From positions 124,001 through 188,000 of the forward strand of contig NZ_ASXG01000077.1 in assembly GCF_000411975.1 (NCBI RefSeq): a DNA stretch of 64,000 nucleotides, read 5' to 3'. This DNA is from Amycolatopsis orientalis DSM 43388 (lineage in GTDB: Bacteria > Actinomycetota > Actinomycetes > Mycobacteriales > Pseudonocardiaceae). This document shows positions 1 through 10,009 of the stretch, in pieces; within the stretch, counting starts at the first letter, position 1, and each line of letters begins with the position of its first letter. The notes below the pieces were generated by a model that saw only the letters and a program-made list of their open reading frames with translations, was not told the origin of the DNA and made no database searches. The translations under genes were made by a program, and so were the position numbers.

Positions 1-1
1 G

Positions 2-427
2 ACCACCGTCACCGGTGTCGAGATGTTCCGCAAGCTGCTCGACTCGGGCCAGGCGGGCGACAACGTCGGCCTCCTGCTCCGCGGCATCAAGCGCGAGGAC
101 GTCGAGCGCGGCCAGGTCGTCGTGAAGCCGGGCACCACCACCCCGCACACCGAGTTCGAGGGCCGGGTCTACATCCTGTCCAAGGACGAGGGCGGCCGGC
201 ACACCCCGTTCTTCAACAACTACCGCCCGCAGTTCTACTTCCGCACCACGGACGTGACCGGCGTCGTGACCCTCCCCGAGGGCACCGAGATGGTCATGCC
301 GGGCGACAACACGGACATCAGCGTCGTGCTGATCCAGCCGGTCGCCATGGACGAGGGTCTGCGCTTCGCCATCCGCGAGGGTGGCCGGACCGTCGGCGCG
401 GGCCAGGTTACCAAGATCATCAAGTGA
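2..427 (+). CDS. tuf: Elongation factor Tu, C-terminal part (gene starts before the window)
   Basis: The window opens in frame inside EF-Tu and runs to a TGA at 425-427, giving about 141 residues of domains 2 and 3. Recognisable segments are [18 protein letters not shown], the [13 protein letters not shown] strand and the terminal [15 protein letters not shown]-Tu carries aminoacyl-tRNA to the ribosomal A site as a GTP complex; the GTPase domain lies upstream of the window. In actinobacteria tuf normally sits just before rpsJ, as here. A perfect hairpin follows the stop within seven bases. Confidence 0.98.
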   Translation, partial: TTVTGVEMFRKLLDSGQAGDNVGLLLRGIKREDVERGQVVVKPGTTTPHTEFEGRVYILSKDEGGRHTPFFNNYRPQFYFRTTDVTGVVTLPEGTEMVMPGDNTDISVVLIQPVAMDEGLRFAIREGGRTVGAGQVTKIIK

Positions 428-433
428 CGTCGG

Positions 434-473
434 CGCCCTGAACTCGGGCCAATACACCCCCGAGTTCAGGGCG
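434..473 (+). terminator. Stem-loop after tuf
   Basis: A perfect 13-bp inverted repeat (434-446 with 461-473) surrounds a 14-nt loop, starting 7 nt after the tuf stop. There is no T-tract, which is common for actinobacterial terminators. It probably ends or attenuates the str-operon transcript before the S10 operon. Confidence 0.75.
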
Positions 474-814
474 TCAACTCACGTGTGCGACACTATTCAG
501 GTTGCTCGTCCTGGGGCGGCCGAATCCTTACGGGTTCCGGCCGCCCTGGCACGAGTGGCCACGGTCCGTGGAGCTCTTCCTTCGGGTGAGGCTAGCGGGC
601 AAAGGCCAGTAGGGACGACCTTCGGGTGGGCCCGCGGCCTCCTCACGTAGAGGAAGACCAGGCAAGACGACGATCCTTAGGGATCCGTCTGTGCGGCGGG
701 CGCGACACGCCCGACCGCGTGGACCGGGGACAGGGCCGTTGAACTGCTGAAACCCGGGTTCCGGCCCAGGTTGACGAGACAAAGCGGCACGAGACGACAA
801 GGAACGCAGCCACC
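474..814 (+). promoter_or_regulatory. Long leader region of the S10 operon
   Basis: These 341 bases carry no credible gene. They hold several short hairpins: 672-676 with 681-685 (5 bp, 4-nt loop) and 697-702 with 708-713 (cgggcg/cgcccg, 5-nt loop). S10 operons are often autoregulated through their leader RNA (by L4 in enterobacteria), so a structured regulatory leader is plausible. I could not place the promoter with confidence. The rpsJ ribosome binding site is aagga at 799-803. Confidence 0.45.
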
Positions 815-1120
815 ATGGCGGGACAGAAGATCCGCATCCGGCTCAAGGCCTACGACCACGAGGCGATCGACACCTCGGCGCGCAAGATCGTGGAAACGGT
901 CACGCGCACCGGCGCCCGTGTTGTCGGGCCGGTGCCGCTGCCTACCGAGAAGAACGTTTACTGCGTCATCCGCTCGCCGCACAAGTACAAGGACTCGCGC
1001 GAGCACTTCGAGATGCGCACGCACAAGCGTCTGATCGACATCCTCGACCCGACGCCGAAGACGGTGGACGCGCTCATGCGCATCGACCTTCCGGCGAGCG
1101 TCGACGTCAACATCCAGTAA
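815..1120 (+). CDS. rpsJ: 30S ribosomal protein S10
   Basis: The 101-residue product begins [19 protein letters not shown] and is full length for S10, a head-domain protein of the 30S subunit that also works as NusE in antitermination. The ATG at 815 follows the aagga site at 799-803. It is the first gene of a continuous plus-strand ribosomal operon; rplC follows after 30 bp. Confidence 0.99.
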   Translation: MAGQKIRIRLKAYDHEAIDTSARKIVETVTRTGARVVGPVPLPTEKNVYCVIRSPHKYKDSREHFEMRTHKRLIDILDPTPKTVDALMRIDLPASVDVNIQ

Positions 1121-1150
1121 GCGTTGGGCGAGCGGCGGAGATAAGAACTC

Positions 1151-1801
1151 ATGTCTGACAGGCAAATGAAGGGCATCCTGGGCACCAAGCTCGGCATGAC
1201 CCAGGTCTTCGACGAACAGAACCGGGTCGTCCCGGTCACTGTCGTCAAGGCCGGTCCGAACGTGGTGACCCAGGTCCGGACCACCGAGAAGGACGGCTAC
1301 GCGGCCGTGCAGCTGGCGTTCGGCGCGGTCGACCCGCGCAAGGTGAACAAGCCGCGCACCGGCCACTTCGAGAAGGCGGGCGTGACGCCGCGCCGGCACC
1401 TCGCCGAGCTGCGCACCACCGACGCCGAGACCTACGAGGTCGGCCAGGAGATCACCGCCGAGGTGTTCGAGGCCGGCACCACGGTCGACGTGACCGGGAC
1501 CAGCAAGGGCAAGGGCTACGCCGGTGTCATGAAGCGCCACGGCTTCAAGGGCCAGGGCGCGAGCCACGGTGCGCAGGCCGTGCACCGCAAGCCGGGTTCC
1601 ATCGGCGGCTGCGCCACGCCGGGCCGCGTGTTCAAGGGCCTGCGGATGGCGGGCCGGATGGGTAGCGACCGGGTCACCACGCAGGGCCTGACCGTGCACG
1701 CGGTGCGTGCCGAGGACGGCCTGCTGCTGATCAAGGGCGCGGTGCCCGGTCCCAAGGGCGGCCTGCTGTTCGTGCGCAGCGCCGCGAAGGGTGGTAACTG
1801 A
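1151..1801 (+). CDS. rplC: 50S ribosomal protein L3
   Basis: The 216-residue product opens with [15 protein letters not shown] and carries the family-specific loop [20 protein letters not shown] at residues 134-153, which reaches toward the peptidyl transferase centre. L3 is an early 23S rRNA assembly protein. rplD starts 2 bp after the stop, so the two are almost certainly translationally coupled. Confidence 0.99.
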   Translation: MSDRQMKGILGTKLGMTQVFDEQNRVVPVTVVKAGPNVVTQVRTTEKDGYAAVQLAFGAVDPRKVNKPRTGHFEKAGVTPRRHLAELRTTDAETYEVGQEITAEVFEAGTTVDVTGTSKGKGYAGVMKRHGFKGQGASHGAQAVHRKPGSIGGCATPGRVFKGLRMAGRMGSDRVTTQGLTVHAVRAEDGLLLIKGAVPGPKGGLLFVRSAAKGGN

Positions 1802-1803
1802 CG

Positions 1804-2493
1804 ATGACGAGCGTCGAGCTGAAGACCCCGGCCGGTAAAGCCGACGGCACCGTCGAGCTCCCCGGGGAGATCTTCGACGTGCAGGCCAACGTCGCGCTGA
1901 TGCACCAGGTCGTGGTGGCCCAGCTGGCCGCCGCGCGCCAGGGCACGCACGACACGAAGACCCGCGGTGAGGTCTCCGGTGGCGGCAAGAAGCCGTACCG
2001 GCAGAAGGGCACCGGTCGCGCCCGCCAGGGTTCGACCCGCGCGCCCCAGTTCGCCGGCGGTGGCGTCGTGCACGGCCCCACGCCGCGCGACTACACCCAG
2101 CGGACCCCGAAGAAGATGAAGGCCGCCGCCCTGCGTGGCGCCCTCTCCGACCGGGCCCGCGCCGGACAGCTGCACGTCGTGACGGAACTGGTCACCGGCG
2201 AGAAGCCGTCGACCAAGTCCGCCAAGGCGGCGATCGCCGCCGCGACCCAGGCCAAGCGCGTTCTCGTGGTCCTGCACCGCGACGAGGAGCTCGCCTGGGT
2301 GTCCGCGCGGAACCTGCCGTACGTGCACCTGATCTGGGCTGACCAGCTCAACACCTACGACGTCCTGGTCAACGACGACGTCGTGTTCACCAAGGCCGCC
2401 TACGACGCGTTCGTGGCAGGTCCCGTCCGCGGGAAGGTCGTCAAGGCCCTCGCGCGTTCGAGCGAGGTTTCGGAAGGGAGTGACGAGAAGTGA
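1804..2493 (+). CDS. rplD: 50S ribosomal protein L4
   Basis: The 229-residue product has the typical Gly/Arg-rich extended loop ([19 protein letters not shown], about residues 60-78) that lines the peptide exit tunnel. In enterobacteria L4 also represses its own operon through the S10 leader; whether this happens here is unknown. Its TGA (2491-2493) overlaps the GTG of rplW. Confidence 0.99.
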   Translation: MTSVELKTPAGKADGTVELPGEIFDVQANVALMHQVVVAQLAAARQGTHDTKTRGEVSGGGKKPYRQKGTGRARQGSTRAPQFAGGGVVHGPTPRDYTQRTPKKMKAAALRGALSDRARAGQLHVVTELVTGEKPSTKSAKAAIAAATQAKRVLVVLHRDEELAWVSARNLPYVHLIWADQLNTYDVLVNDDVVFTKAAYDAFVAGPVRGKVVKALARSSEVSEGSDEK

Positions 2494-2801
2494 GCTCGGT
2501 CGCCATCCCGGACCCCCGCGACATCCTGCTCGCGCCGGTGATCTCCGAGAAGTCCTACGGGCTGCTCGAGGACCACAAGTACACGTTCATCGTCCGTCCG
2601 GACGCCAACAAGACCCAGATCAAGATCGCGGTCGAGAAGGTGTTCGGCGTGAAGGTCGTCAGCGTCAACACGGCCAACCGCCAGGGCAAGCGGAAGCGGA
2701 CTCGTACCGGCTTCGGCAAGCGCAAGGACACCAAGCGCGCCATCGTGACTCTTTCGCCGGAAAGCAAGGCGATCGAGATCTTCGGCGGACCCACCGCGTA
2801 A
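2490..2801 (+). CDS. rplW: 50S ribosomal protein L23
   Basis: The 103-residue product begins [20 protein letters not shown] and has the basic L23 core ([20 protein letters not shown]). L23 sits at the tunnel exit and docks trigger factor and SRP. The start is GTG at 2490 in a GTGA overlap with the rplD stop. Confidence 0.98.
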   Translation: MSSVAIPDPRDILLAPVISEKSYGLLEDHKYTFIVRPDANKTQIKIAVEKVFGVKVVSVNTANRQGKRKRTRTGFGKRKDTKRAIVTLSPESKAIEIFGGPTA

Positions 2802-2816
2802 AGGACTGAGCTGAGT

Positions 2817-3650
2817 ATGGGCATCCGCAAGTACAAGCCGACGACCCCGGGTCGTCGCGGTTCGAGCGTCTCGGACTTCGCCGAGATCACCCGGTCCACG
2901 CCGGAGAAGTCGCTGCTGCGTCCGCTGAGCAAGACCGGCGGCCGCAACGCTTCGGGCAAGATCACCACCCGGCACAAGGGCGGTGGCCACAAGCGCGCCT
3001 ACCGCGTGATCGACTTCCGTCGCCACGACAAGGACGGCGTGCCGGCCAAGGTCGCGCACATCGAGTACGACCCCAACCGCACCGCGCGCATCGCGCTGCT
3101 GCACTACGCCGACGGCGAGAAGCGCTACATCATCGCGCCGGACAAGCTGAAGCAGGGCGACACGGTCGAGAACGGCCCCCGCGCCGACATCAAGCCGGGC
3201 AACAACCTGCCGCTGCGCAACATCCCGGTCGGCACCGTGGTCCACGCCATCGAGCTCCGCCCCGGCGGCGGCGCGAAGATGGCCCGGTCCGCCGGTGCCC
3301 GCGTGCAGCTCGTCGCCAAGGACGGTCCCTACGCCCAGCTGCGTCTCCCCTCGGGCGAGATCCGCAACGTGGACGTGCGCAACCGCGCGACCGTCGGCGA
3401 GGTCGGCAACTCGGAGCACTCGAACATCAACTGGGGCAAGGCGGGCCGCAACCGCTGGCGCGGCAAGCGCCCGACTGTCCGCGGTGTCGTGATGAACCCG
3501 GTCGACCACCCGCACGGCGGTGGTGAGGGCAAGACGTCCGGTGGTCGCCACCCGGTGAACCCGAACGGCAAGCCCGAGGGCCGCACGCGCAAGAGCAAGC
3601 CGTCCGACAAATTGATCGTCCGCCGCCGGCGCACCGGCAAGAAGCGCTGA
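2817..3650 (+). CDS. rplB: 50S ribosomal protein L2
   Basis: The 277-residue product has the L2 signatures [20 protein letters not shown] near residue 42 and [13 protein letters not shown] near 226; the His in the second lies close to the peptidyl transferase centre. L2 is needed for subunit association. ATG at 2817 lies 15 bp after rplW, and rpsS follows after 18 bp. Confidence 0.99.
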   Translation: MGIRKYKPTTPGRRGSSVSDFAEITRSTPEKSLLRPLSKTGGRNASGKITTRHKGGGHKRAYRVIDFRRHDKDGVPAKVAHIEYDPNRTARIALLHYADGEKRYIIAPDKLKQGDTVENGPRADIKPGNNLPLRNIPVGTVVHAIELRPGGGAKMARSAGARVQLVAKDGPYAQLRLPSGEIRNVDVRNRATVGEVGNSEHSNINWGKAGRNRWRGKRPTVRGVVMNPVDHPHGGGEGKTSGGRHPVNPNGKPEGRTRKSKPSDKLIVRRRRTGKKR

Positions 3651-3668
3651 GCAGGGAGGTAGAAGCAC

Positions 3669-3950
3669 ATGCCACGCAGCCTTAAGAAGGGCCCGTTCGT
3701 GGACGACCACCTGCTCAAGAAGGTGGACGCGCTGAACGAATCGGGCAAGAAGACCGTGATCAAGACTTGGTCGCGGCGCTCCACGATCATCCCGGACTTC
3801 CTCGGGCACACGATCGCGGTGCACGACGGCCGCAAGCACGTCCCGGTGTTCGTCACCGAGGCGATGGTGGGTCACAAGCTGGGCGAGTTCGCCCCGACGC
3901 GGACCTTCAAGGGCCACATCAAGGACGACCGCAAGTCGCGCCGCCGCTGA
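3669..3950 (+). CDS. rpsS: 30S ribosomal protein S19
   Basis: The 93-residue product begins [19 protein letters not shown] and contains the conserved [20 protein letters not shown] segment. S19 sits in the 30S head with S13. The ribosome binding site is gcagggaggt at 3651-3660. Confidence 0.99.
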   Translation: MPRSLKKGPFVDDHLLKKVDALNESGKKTVIKTWSRRSTIIPDFLGHTIAVHDGRKHVPVFVTEAMVGHKLGEFAPTRTFKGHIKDDRKSRRR

Positions 3951-3978
3951 GCGGGCCAGAGAAAGTTAAGGGAAGCAG

Positions 3979-4392
3979 ATGAACGCCCAGTCAAACGCCA
4001 CGGCCGCAGCCGAAGAGCTGCCCTCGGCCGTCGCGCGGGCTCGTTTCGTCCGGGACTCGCCGATGAAGGTGCGCCGGGTGATCGAGCTCGTCAAGGGTCG
4101 TAGCGTCAGCGAGGCCTTGGCCGTCCTCCGGTTCGCGCCGCAGGCGGCCAGCACGCCGCTCGCGAAGGTCATCGCCAGCGCGGCGGCCAACGCCGAGAAC
4201 AACCTCCAGCTGGACCCGGAGACGCTCTGGATCAAGTCCGCGACCGCCGACGAGGGCCCGACCCTCAAGCGCATCCGTCCGCGTGCCCAGGGCCGTGCGT
4301 ACCGGATCCGCAAGCGCACCAGCCACATCACCGTGGTGGTCGAGTCGCGGCCTGCGGAGAAGAAGAGCAACAAGAAGGCAGGTGGCCGGTAG
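3979..4392 (+). CDS. rplV: 50S ribosomal protein L22
   Basis: The 137-residue product has the L22 core [20 protein letters not shown] and the tunnel-lining hairpin [18 protein letters not shown]. That hairpin is a known site of macrolide-resistance changes; nothing unusual is visible here. A short basic tail ([10 protein letters not shown]) follows. The TAG shares one base with the rpsC GTG. Confidence 0.99.
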   Translation: MNAQSNATAAAEELPSAVARARFVRDSPMKVRRVIELVKGRSVSEALAVLRFAPQAASTPLAKVIASAAANAENNLQLDPETLWIKSATADEGPTLKRIRPRAQGRAYRIRKRTSHITVVVESRPAEKKSNKKAGGR

Positions 4393-5237
4393 TGGGCCAG
4401 AAGATCAACCCGCACGGCTTCCGCCTGGGTATCACCACTGACTGGAAGTCGCGCTGGTACGCCGACAAGCAGTACGCGGAGTACGTGGCCGAGGACGTCA
4501 AGATCCGCAAGCTGCTCTCCACCGGCATGGAGCGCGCCGGCATCTCCAAGGTCGAGATCGAGCGCACCCGTGACCGCGTCCGCGTCGACATCCACACCGC
4601 CCGGCCGGGCATCGTCATCGGCCGCCGCGGCGCGGAGGCCGACCGGATCCGCGGCGCGCTGGAGAAGCTGACCAAGAAGCAGGTCCAGCTGAACATCCTC
4701 GAGGTGAAGAACCCCGAGGCCGACGCGCAGCTGGTCGCCCAGGGTGTCGCGGAGCAGCTGAGCAACCGCGTGGCGTTCCGCCGCGCGATGCGCAAGGCGA
4801 TCCAGACCTCCATGCGCTCGCCGCAGGTCAAGGGCATTCGCGTGCAGTGCGGCGGTCGTCTCGGCGGTGCCGAGATGTCCCGTTCCGAGCACTACCGCGA
4901 CGGCCGGGTTCCGCTGCACACGCTGCGCGCGGACATCGACTACGGCTTCTTCGAGGCCAAGACGACGTTCGGCCGCATCGGCGTGAAGGTGTGGATCTAC
5001 AAGGGCGAGCTGGTCGGCGGACTGAAGGCGCGCGCCGAGCGCGACGCCGCCGCGTCGGCAGCGGACCGCGCGCCGCGCCGCGACCGCGGCGACCGGCCGT
5101 CCCGGCCGCGCCGTTCCGGCTCGTCGGGCACGACCCCGACCTCGACCGAGGCCGGACGCGCCGCTGCCGCCGCGAAGAGCGACAACGCGACCGAAGCGGC
5201 TCCCGCCGCTGAGACCGCAGAAAAGACGGAGGGCTGA
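4392..5237 (+). CDS. rpsC: 30S ribosomal protein S3
   Basis: The 281-residue product starts at GTG 4392 ([20 protein letters not shown]). It holds the KH-type RNA-binding motif [14 protein letters not shown] around residues 74-87 and then the S3 C-terminal domain. From about residue 215 it has a low-complexity Arg/Ala/Glu tail, as seen in other actinobacterial S3 proteins and absent from the E. coli protein. S3 lines the mRNA entry channel. Confidence 0.99.
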   Translation: MGQKINPHGFRLGITTDWKSRWYADKQYAEYVAEDVKIRKLLSTGMERAGISKVEIERTRDRVRVDIHTARPGIVIGRRGAEADRIRGALEKLTKKQVQLNILEVKNPEADAQLVAQGVAEQLSNRVAFRRAMRKAIQTSMRSPQVKGIRVQCGGRLGGAEMSRSEHYRDGRVPLHTLRADIDYGFFEAKTTFGRIGVKVWIYKGELVGGLKARAERDAAASAADRAPRRDRGDRPSRPRRSGSSGTTPTSTEAGRAAAAAKSDNATEAAPAAETAEKTEG

Positions 5238-5240
5238 GAC

Positions 5241-5657
5241 GTGCTCATCCCGCGCAGGGTCAAGCACCGCAAGCAGCACTCCCCGAAGCGCCACGGCGCC
5301 GCCAAGGGCGGTACCAAGGTCAACTTCGGCGAGTACGGCATCCAGGCGCTTGAGCACAGCTACGTGACGAACCGGCAGATCGAGTCCGCTCGTATCGCCA
5401 TGACCCGTCACATCAAGCGTGGCGGCAAGGTGTGGACGACGATCTACCCGGACCGCCCGCTGACCAAGAAGCCGGCGGAAACCCGCATGGGTTCCGGTAA
5501 GGGTTCGCCCGAGTGGTGGATCGCCAACGTGAAGCCGGGCCGCGTGATGTTCGAGATCAGCTTCCCGAACGAGGAGACCGCCCGCGAGGCGCTCCGCCGC
5601 GCGATCCACAAGCTGCCCATGAAGTGCCGCATCGTGACCCGGGAAGGTGAGTTCTGA
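5241..5657 (+). CDS. rplP: 50S ribosomal protein L16
   Basis: The 138-residue product starts at GTG 5241 ([19 protein letters not shown]) and has the signature [20 protein letters not shown]16 helps organise the A-site region of 23S rRNA. Its TGA overlaps the rpmC ATG by one base. Confidence 0.99.
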   Translation: MLIPRRVKHRKQHSPKRHGAAKGGTKVNFGEYGIQALEHSYVTNRQIESARIAMTRHIKRGGKVWTTIYPDRPLTKKPAETRMGSGKGSPEWWIANVKPGRVMFEISFPNEETAREALRRAIHKLPMKCRIVTREGEF

Positions 5658-5902
5658 TGGCTAACGGAGCCGCACAGGCATCCGAGCTGCGTGAGCTCAC
5701 CGCCGAAGAGCTCGTGCTGCGTCTGAAGGAATACAAGGAGGAGCTCTTCAACCTCCGCTTCCAGATGGCGACCGGGCAGCTGGACAACAACCGTCGGCTG
5801 CGCACCGTCCGCACGGACATCGCGCGGATCTACACGGTCATGCGCGAGCGCGAGCTCGGGCTTTCCGTGGCTCCCGACGCCGAAAGTGAAGGTGCCGCAT
5901 GA
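5657..5902 (+). CDS. rpmC: 50S ribosomal protein L29
   Basis: The 81-residue product is a typical two-helix L29 ([20 protein letters not shown], then [20 protein letters not shown]). It packs next to L23 at the tunnel exit. ATGA overlap with rpsQ. Confidence 0.98.
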   Translation: MANGAAQASELRELTAEELVLRLKEYKEELFNLRFQMATGQLDNNRRLRTVRTDIARIYTVMRERELGLSVAPDAESEGAA

Positions 5903-6177
5903 GCGAGGCAGCCACCGAGAAGACCGTCCGGAACTACCGCAAGGTCCGCGAGGGTTACGTCGTCTCGGACAAGATGGACAAGACGATCGTGGTCGAGCTC
6001 GAAGACCGCAAGAAGCACCCGCGCTACTCGAAGGTCGTCCGCACCACCTCCAAGGTGAAGGTGCACGACGAGAACAACGAGGCGGGCGTGGGCGACCGGG
6101 TCACCCTGATGGAGACCCGGCCGCTGTCGGCGACCAAGCGCTGGCGTCTGGTGCAGGTCGTGGAGAAGGCCAAGTAA
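5899..6177 (+). CDS. rpsQ: 30S ribosomal protein S17
   Basis: The 92-residue product has the S17 OB-fold segments [19 protein letters not shown] and [21 protein letters not shown]17 is a primary 16S rRNA binder. It is followed by a 75-bp gap holding a hairpin with a GGAA loop, one of only two sizeable breaks in this operon. Confidence 0.99.
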   Translation: MSEAATEKTVRNYRKVREGYVVSDKMDKTIVVELEDRKKHPRYSKVVRTTSKVKVHDENNEAGVGDRVTLMETRPLSATKRWRLVQVVEKAK

Positions 6178-6197
6178 GCAGGGCTCCTCGGAGTCCT

Positions 6198-6231
6198 TGG
6201 TTCCGCAAGGCTCGCCGGAAGGCGAGAACCA
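6198..6231 (+). promoter_or_regulatory. Hairpin between rpsQ and rplN
   Basis: A 6-bp stem (6211-6216 with 6221-6226) closes on a GGAA loop of the GNRA type, and an outer 5-bp helix pairs 6198-6202 with 6227-6231. No T-tract follows. It could be a processing or protein-binding site within the operon mRNA; function is inferred only. Confidence 0.4.
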
Positions 6232-6252
6232 GCGCGACATACAGGAGTTGAC

Positions 6253-6621
6253 GTGATCCAGCAGGAGTCGCGGCTTCGGGTTGCCGACAACACCGGGGCG
6301 AAGGAAATCCTTTGCATCCGCGTGCTCGGCGGCTCCGGGCGGCGCTACGCCGGCATCGGCGACATCATCGTCGCCACCGTGAAGGACGCCATCCCGGCCG
6401 CCGGGGTGAAGAAGGGCGATGTCGTCAAGGCTGTCATCGTCCGCACGGTGAAGGAGCGTCGTCGTCCGGACGGTTCCTACATCCGGTTCGACGAGAACGC
6501 CGCCGTGCTCATCAAGAACGACAACGAGCCCCGGGGCACCCGCATCTTCGGCCCGGTGGGCCGCGAGCTGCGCGACCGAAAGTTCATGAAGATCATTTCG
6601 CTCGCGCCGGAGGTGCTGTGA
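6253..6621 (+). CDS. rplN: 50S ribosomal protein L14
   Basis: The 122-residue product starts at GTG 6253 ([20 protein letters not shown]) with aggag at 6242-6246 as binding site. The conserved FDENAAVLI and [14 protein letters not shown] segments are present. L14 lies at the subunit interface. One-base overlap with rplX. Confidence 0.99.
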   Translation: MIQQESRLRVADNTGAKEILCIRVLGGSGRRYAGIGDIIVATVKDAIPAAGVKKGDVVKAVIVRTVKERRRPDGSYIRFDENAAVLIKNDNEPRGTRIFGPVGRELRDRKFMKIISLAPEVL

Positions 6622-6935
6622 TGAAGGTGAAGAAGGGCGACACGGTCGTCGTTATCGCCGGCAAGGACAAGGGCGCCAAGGGCAAGGTCATCCAGGCCTA
6701 CCCGGACCGCGAGCGCGTTCTGGTCGAGGGGGTCAACCGGATCAAGAAGCACACCCGGATCACCCAGACCCAGCGCGGCGCGCAGTCCGGCGGCATCGTG
6801 ACCCAGGAAGCGCCCATCCACGTCTCGAACGTGATGGTCGTGGACTCGGACGGCAAGCCGACCCGGGTGGGCTACCGCATCGGCGAGGACGGCAAGAAGG
6901 TCCGGGTCTCGCGCCGGAACGGCAAGGACATCTGA
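6621..6935 (+). CDS. rplX: 50S ribosomal protein L24
   Basis: The 104-residue product has the N-terminal KOW motif ([20 protein letters not shown]) and the [16 protein letters not shown] segment. L24 initiates 50S assembly. The start ATG at 6621 overlaps the last base of rplN, which is the natural coupled start; the reading frame stays open upstream but that part is antisense-like sequence of rplN. Confidence 0.98.
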   Translation: MKVKKGDTVVVIAGKDKGAKGKVIQAYPDRERVLVEGVNRIKKHTRITQTQRGAQSGGIVTQEAPIHVSNVMVVDSDGKPTRVGYRIGEDGKKVRVSRRNGKDI

Positions 6936-6936
6936 C

Positions 6937-7500
6937 ATGACCACCGCAGAGAAGATCGTGCCGCGTCTGAAGACCCGGTACCGCGAAGAGATCAAGGGCG
7001 AGCTCCAGAAGGAGTTCTCCATCCCCAACGTGCACCAGATTCCCGGCGTCGTGAAGATTGTCGTGAACATGGGTGTCGGGGACGCCGCCCGGGACAGCAA
7101 GCTGATCGACGGCGCGGTCCGCGACCTCGCCCTGATCACCGGGCAGAAGCCGGAGATCCGCAAGGCCCGCAAGTCCATCGCGCAGTTCAAGCTGCGCGAG
7201 GGCCAGCCGATCGGCGCGCGGGTCACCCTGCGCGGCGACCGGATGTGGGAATTCCTCGACCGGCTGCTGACCATCGCGCTGCCCCGTATCCGCGACTTCC
7301 GCGGGCTTTCGGCCAAGCAGTTCGACGGCAACGGCAACTACACGTTCGGTCTCAACGAGCAGTCGATGTTCCACGAGATCAACCCGGACGACATCGACCG
7401 CCCCCGTGGCATGGACGTCACCGTCGTCACCACCGCCACCACCGACGACGAGGGCCGGGCGCTGCTGCGCAAGCTCGGTTTCCCGTTCAAGGAGAACTGA
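6937..7500 (+). CDS. rplE: 50S ribosomal protein L5
   Basis: The 187-residue product has the L5 signatures [29 protein letters not shown] and [19 protein letters not shown]5 forms the central protuberance with 5S rRNA. rpsN follows 1 bp after the stop. Confidence 0.99.
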   Translation: MTTAEKIVPRLKTRYREEIKGELQKEFSIPNVHQIPGVVKIVVNMGVGDAARDSKLIDGAVRDLALITGQKPEIRKARKSIAQFKLREGQPIGARVTLRGDRMWEFLDRLLTIALPRIRDFRGLSAKQFDGNGNYTFGLNEQSMFHEINPDDIDRPRGMDVTVVTTATTDDEGRALLRKLGFPFKEN

Positions 7501-7501
7501 G

Positions 7502-7687
7502 ATGGCCAAGAAAGCGCTGATCAGCAAGGCCTCGAAGAAGCCGAAGTTCGCGGTGCGCGCCTACACCCGTTGCAACCGGTGCGGGCGTCCGCACTCGGTC
7601 TACCGCAAGTTCGGCCTGTGCCGGATCTGCCTCCGGGAAATGGCGCACGCAGGTGAACTGCCCGGCGTTCACAAGTCCAGCTGGTAA
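7502..7687 (+). CDS. rpsN: 30S ribosomal protein S14, zinc-binding type
   Basis: The 61-residue product is the short C+ form of S14. Four cysteines (C24, C27, C40, C43) form a zinc ribbon. Many actinobacteria also carry a longer zinc-free S14 used when zinc is scarce; that paralogue is not in this window. A strong hairpin separates it from rpsH. Confidence 0.99.
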   Translation: MAKKALISKASKKPKFAVRAYTRCNRCGRPHSVYRKFGLCRICLREMAHAGELPGVHKSSW

Positions 7688-7719
7688 GGCTCGAAACTCT
7701 ATTCCCAGTTCGCCACAGG

Positions 7720-7764
7720 CCCCGCCGACCCGGCCGGACACCGTTCCGGCCGGGCGAGGCGGGG
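7720..7764 (+). promoter_or_regulatory. Strong two-part hairpin between rpsN and rpsH
   Basis: An inner perfect 10-bp stem (7729-7738 with 7745-7754, 6-nt loop) is stacked on an outer perfect 7-bp stem (7720-7726 with 7758-7764), separated by a small internal loop. No T-tract follows and rpsH starts 30 nt downstream. It lies in the largest gap (106 bp) of the ribosomal operon, so partial termination, mRNA processing or S8 feedback are all possible. All are inference. Confidence 0.55.
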
Positions 7765-7793
7765 AACCAGGCGAGAAAGGTTGACAGGTCACC

Positions 7794-8192
7794 ATGACGA
7801 TGACCGACCCGATCGCAGACTTCTTGACCCGTCTGCGCAACGCGAACTCGGCTTACCACGACGAGGTCGTGCTTCCGCACTCGAAGATCAAGGCGAACAT
7901 CGCCGAGATCCTCAAGCGCGAGGGCTACATCGCGAGCTACCGCGACGAGCCGGGCGAGAAGCACAAGAACCTGGTCGTCGAGCTGAAGTACGGCCCCAAC
8001 CGCGAGCGGAGCATCGCCGGCCTTCGCCGCGTCTCCAAGCCGGGTCTGCGGGTCTACGCAAAATCGACCGAACTGCCGTCCGTGCTCGGCGGCCTCGGCG
8101 TCGCGATCATCTCGACGTCCGCGGGTCTGCAGACCGACCGGCAGGCCAAGCGCAACAACGTGGGCGGCGAAGTCCTCGCCTACGTCTGGTAA
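7794..8192 (+). CDS. rpsH: 30S ribosomal protein S8
   Basis: The 132-residue product begins [20 protein letters not shown] and ends in the S8 signature [21 protein letters not shown]8 binds the central domain of 16S rRNA and, in E. coli, represses the spc operon by binding its mRNA. The preceding gap carries a strong hairpin, so autoregulation at this point is conceivable. Confidence 0.99.
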   Translation: MTMTDPIADFLTRLRNANSAYHDEVVLPHSKIKANIAEILKREGYIASYRDEPGEKHKNLVVELKYGPNRERSIAGLRRVSKPGLRVYAKSTELPSVLGGLGVAIISTSAGLQTDRQAKRNNVGGEVLAYVW

Positions 8193-8208
8193 GGAAGGGG
8201 GCACAGAC

Positions 8209-8748
8209 ATGTCACGCATCGGAAAGCTGCCGGTCTCCGTCCCCTCCGGGGTCGAGGTGACCATCGACGGCCAGAACGTCAAGGTCAAGGGGCCGAAGGG
8301 CACCTTGGAGCACACTGTCGCCGAGCCGATCACCGTCGAGCGCGGCGAGGACGGCGCGCTGCTGGTGAAGCGCCCGGACGACGAGCGCACCAGCCGCGCC
8401 CTGCACGGCCTCACCCGCACGTTGGTGAACAACCTCGTGGTGGGCGTGACCGAGGGCTACGAGAAGAAGCTGGAAATCCACGGCGTCGGTTACCGCGTGC
8501 AGGCCAAGGGCTCGGACCTCGAGTTCGCGCTCGGCTACAGCCACCCGGTCAAGATCGAGGCTCCGGAAGGCATCACCTTCAAGGTCGAGTCGCCCACCCG
8601 GTTCTCGGTGTCCGGCATCGACAAGCAGAAGGTCGGCCAGACCGCCGCGGTCATCCGCAAGCTGCGCCGCCCGGACCCGTACAAGGGCAAGGGCCTGCGC
8701 TACGAGGGTGAGAAGATCCGCCGCAAGGTCGGAAAGACGGGTAAGTGA
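8209..8748 (+). CDS. rplF: 50S ribosomal protein L6
   Basis: The 179-residue product contains two L6 repeats and the C-terminal signature [21 protein letters not shown]6 lies near the factor-binding site. The binding site aaggaaggggg is at 8192-8202. Its TGA overlaps the next gene. Confidence 0.99.
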   Translation: MSRIGKLPVSVPSGVEVTIDGQNVKVKGPKGTLEHTVAEPITVERGEDGALLVKRPDDERTSRALHGLTRTLVNNLVVGVTEGYEKKLEIHGVGYRVQAKGSDLEFALGYSHPVKIEAPEGITFKVESPTRFSVSGIDKQKVGQTAAVIRKLRRPDPYKGKGLRYEGEKIRRKVGKTGK

Positions 8749-9149
8749 TGAGCGACACGACTACCACGAAGCGCAAGCCGGTCGGCAAGGACATCTCGAC
8801 CCGCCGCCGCGTCGCCAAGGCCCGTCGGCACTTCCGCCTCCGCAAGAAGATCAGCGGCACGCCGGTGCGTCCGCGCATGGTCGTCAAGCGGTCCTCGCGG
8901 CACATCACCGTGCAGGTGATCGACGACCTCGCCGGTCACACGCTGGCGTCGGCGTCCACCCTCGAGGCGGACCTGCGGTCCTTCGAGGGCGACAAGAAGG
9001 CCAAGGCGGCCAAGGTCGGCGAACTGGTCGCTTCGCGCGCCAAGGACGCCGGCATCGAAGCCGTGGTGTTCGACCGTGGCGGCAACGCCTACCACGGCCG
9101 CATCGCCGCGCTCGCCGACGCCGCCCGCGAGGCGGGGTTGAAGTTCTGA
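8748..9149 (+). CDS. rplR: 50S ribosomal protein L18
   Basis: The product is 133 residues from ATG 8748; a GTG at 8745 would add one Met. I prefer 8748 because TGATG overlap is the usual arrangement in this operon. [19 protein letters not shown] and [18 protein letters not shown] identify L18, a 5S rRNA-binding protein. Confidence 0.98.
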   Translation: MSDTTTTKRKPVGKDISTRRRVAKARRHFRLRKKISGTPVRPRMVVKRSSRHITVQVIDDLAGHTLASASTLEADLRSFEGDKKAKAAKVGELVASRAKDAGIEAVVFDRGGNAYHGRIAALADAAREAGLKF

Positions 9150-9180
9150 TGCACATGCTCGTGAATGGAAGGAAAGCCTG

Positions 9181-9822
9181 ATGCCGGGACGTACACGGCA
9201 ATTCGGCGGCGGCCAGGGCGGACCGGGTCAGGGCGGCAACGACCGCGGTGACCGTCGGGACCGTCGCGACCGGCGCGACGGCGGCCGTGGCGGGGCGGCC
9301 CAGGACAAGACCCCGCACCTTGAGAAGGTCGTGACGATCAACCGCGTCGCCAAGGTCGTCAAGGGCGGTCGTCGCTTCAGCTTCACCGCTCTGGTGGTCG
9401 TCGGCGACGGCGACGGCCAGGTCGGCGTCGGCTACGGCAAGGCCAAGGAAGTTCCCGCGGCCATCGCCAAGGGCGTCGAGGAAGCGAAGAAGAACTTCTT
9501 CCGCGTTCCGCGCGTCGCCGGCACCATTCCGCACCCGATCCAGGGTGAGGAAGCCGCCGGCGTCGTGCTGCTCCGTCCCGCCTCCGCTGGTACCGGCGTC
9601 ATCGCCGGTGGCCCGGTGCGCGCGGTGCTGGAGTGCGCGGGCGTCCACGACGTGCTGTCGAAGTCGCTCGGCTCCGACAACGCCATCAACATCGTGCACG
9701 CGACCGTGGCGGCCCTGAAGGGTCTGCAGCGTCCGGAGGAGGTGGCCGCTCGCCGCGGTCTGCCGCTCGAGGACGTCGCGCCGGCCCGGATGCTGCGCCA
9801 GCGTGCCGGCCAGGGGGTCTGA
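9181..9822 (+). CDS. rpsE: 30S ribosomal protein S5
   Basis: The 213-residue product has an actinobacteria-like Gly/Arg/Asp-rich extension of about 42 residues, then the S5 double-stranded RNA-binding segment ([20 protein letters not shown]) and the C-terminal domain. S5 affects decoding accuracy. The ggaagg binding site is at 9168-9173. rpmD follows 1 bp after the stop. Confidence 0.99.
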   Translation: MPGRTRQFGGGQGGPGQGGNDRGDRRDRRDRRDGGRGGAAQDKTPHLEKVVTINRVAKVVKGGRRFSFTALVVVGDGDGQVGVGYGKAKEVPAAIAKGVEEAKKNFFRVPRVAGTIPHPIQGEEAAGVVLLRPASAGTGVIAGGPVRAVLECAGVHDVLSKSLGSDNAINIVHATVAALKGLQRPEEVAARRGLPLEDVAPARMLRQRAGQGV

Positions 9823-9823
9823 C

Positions 9824-10009
9824 ATGGCTCAGCTCAAGGTCACTCAGGTCAAGAGCAAGATCGGCACGAAGCACGCTCACCGCGAGTCGCTGCGCACCCT
9901 CGGGCTGCGCAAGATCCGCCAGAGCGTCGTGCGTGAGGACACCCCCCAGGTGCGCGGCCTGATCCACACCGTCCGCCACCTGGTGGAGGTCGAGGAGGTC
10001 CAGGCATGA
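9824..10009 (+). CDS. rpmD: 50S ribosomal protein L30
   Basis: The 61-residue product ([20 protein letters not shown]...) is a standard short bacterial L30. I take ATG 9824, which begins the conserved sequence; an earlier start at 9803 would add seven non-conserved residues overlapping rpsE. ATGA overlap with rplO. Confidence 0.98.
   Translation: MAQLKVTQVKSKIGTKHAHRESLRTLGLRKIRQSVVREDTPQVRGLIHTVRHLVEVEEVQA

Noticed and set aside
2400..3917. Minus-strand open frame of 505 codons opposite rplW/rplB/rpsS
   Set aside because: It is the antisense shadow of high-GC ribosomal genes; composition is Val/Arg/Asp/His-rich without any family signature.
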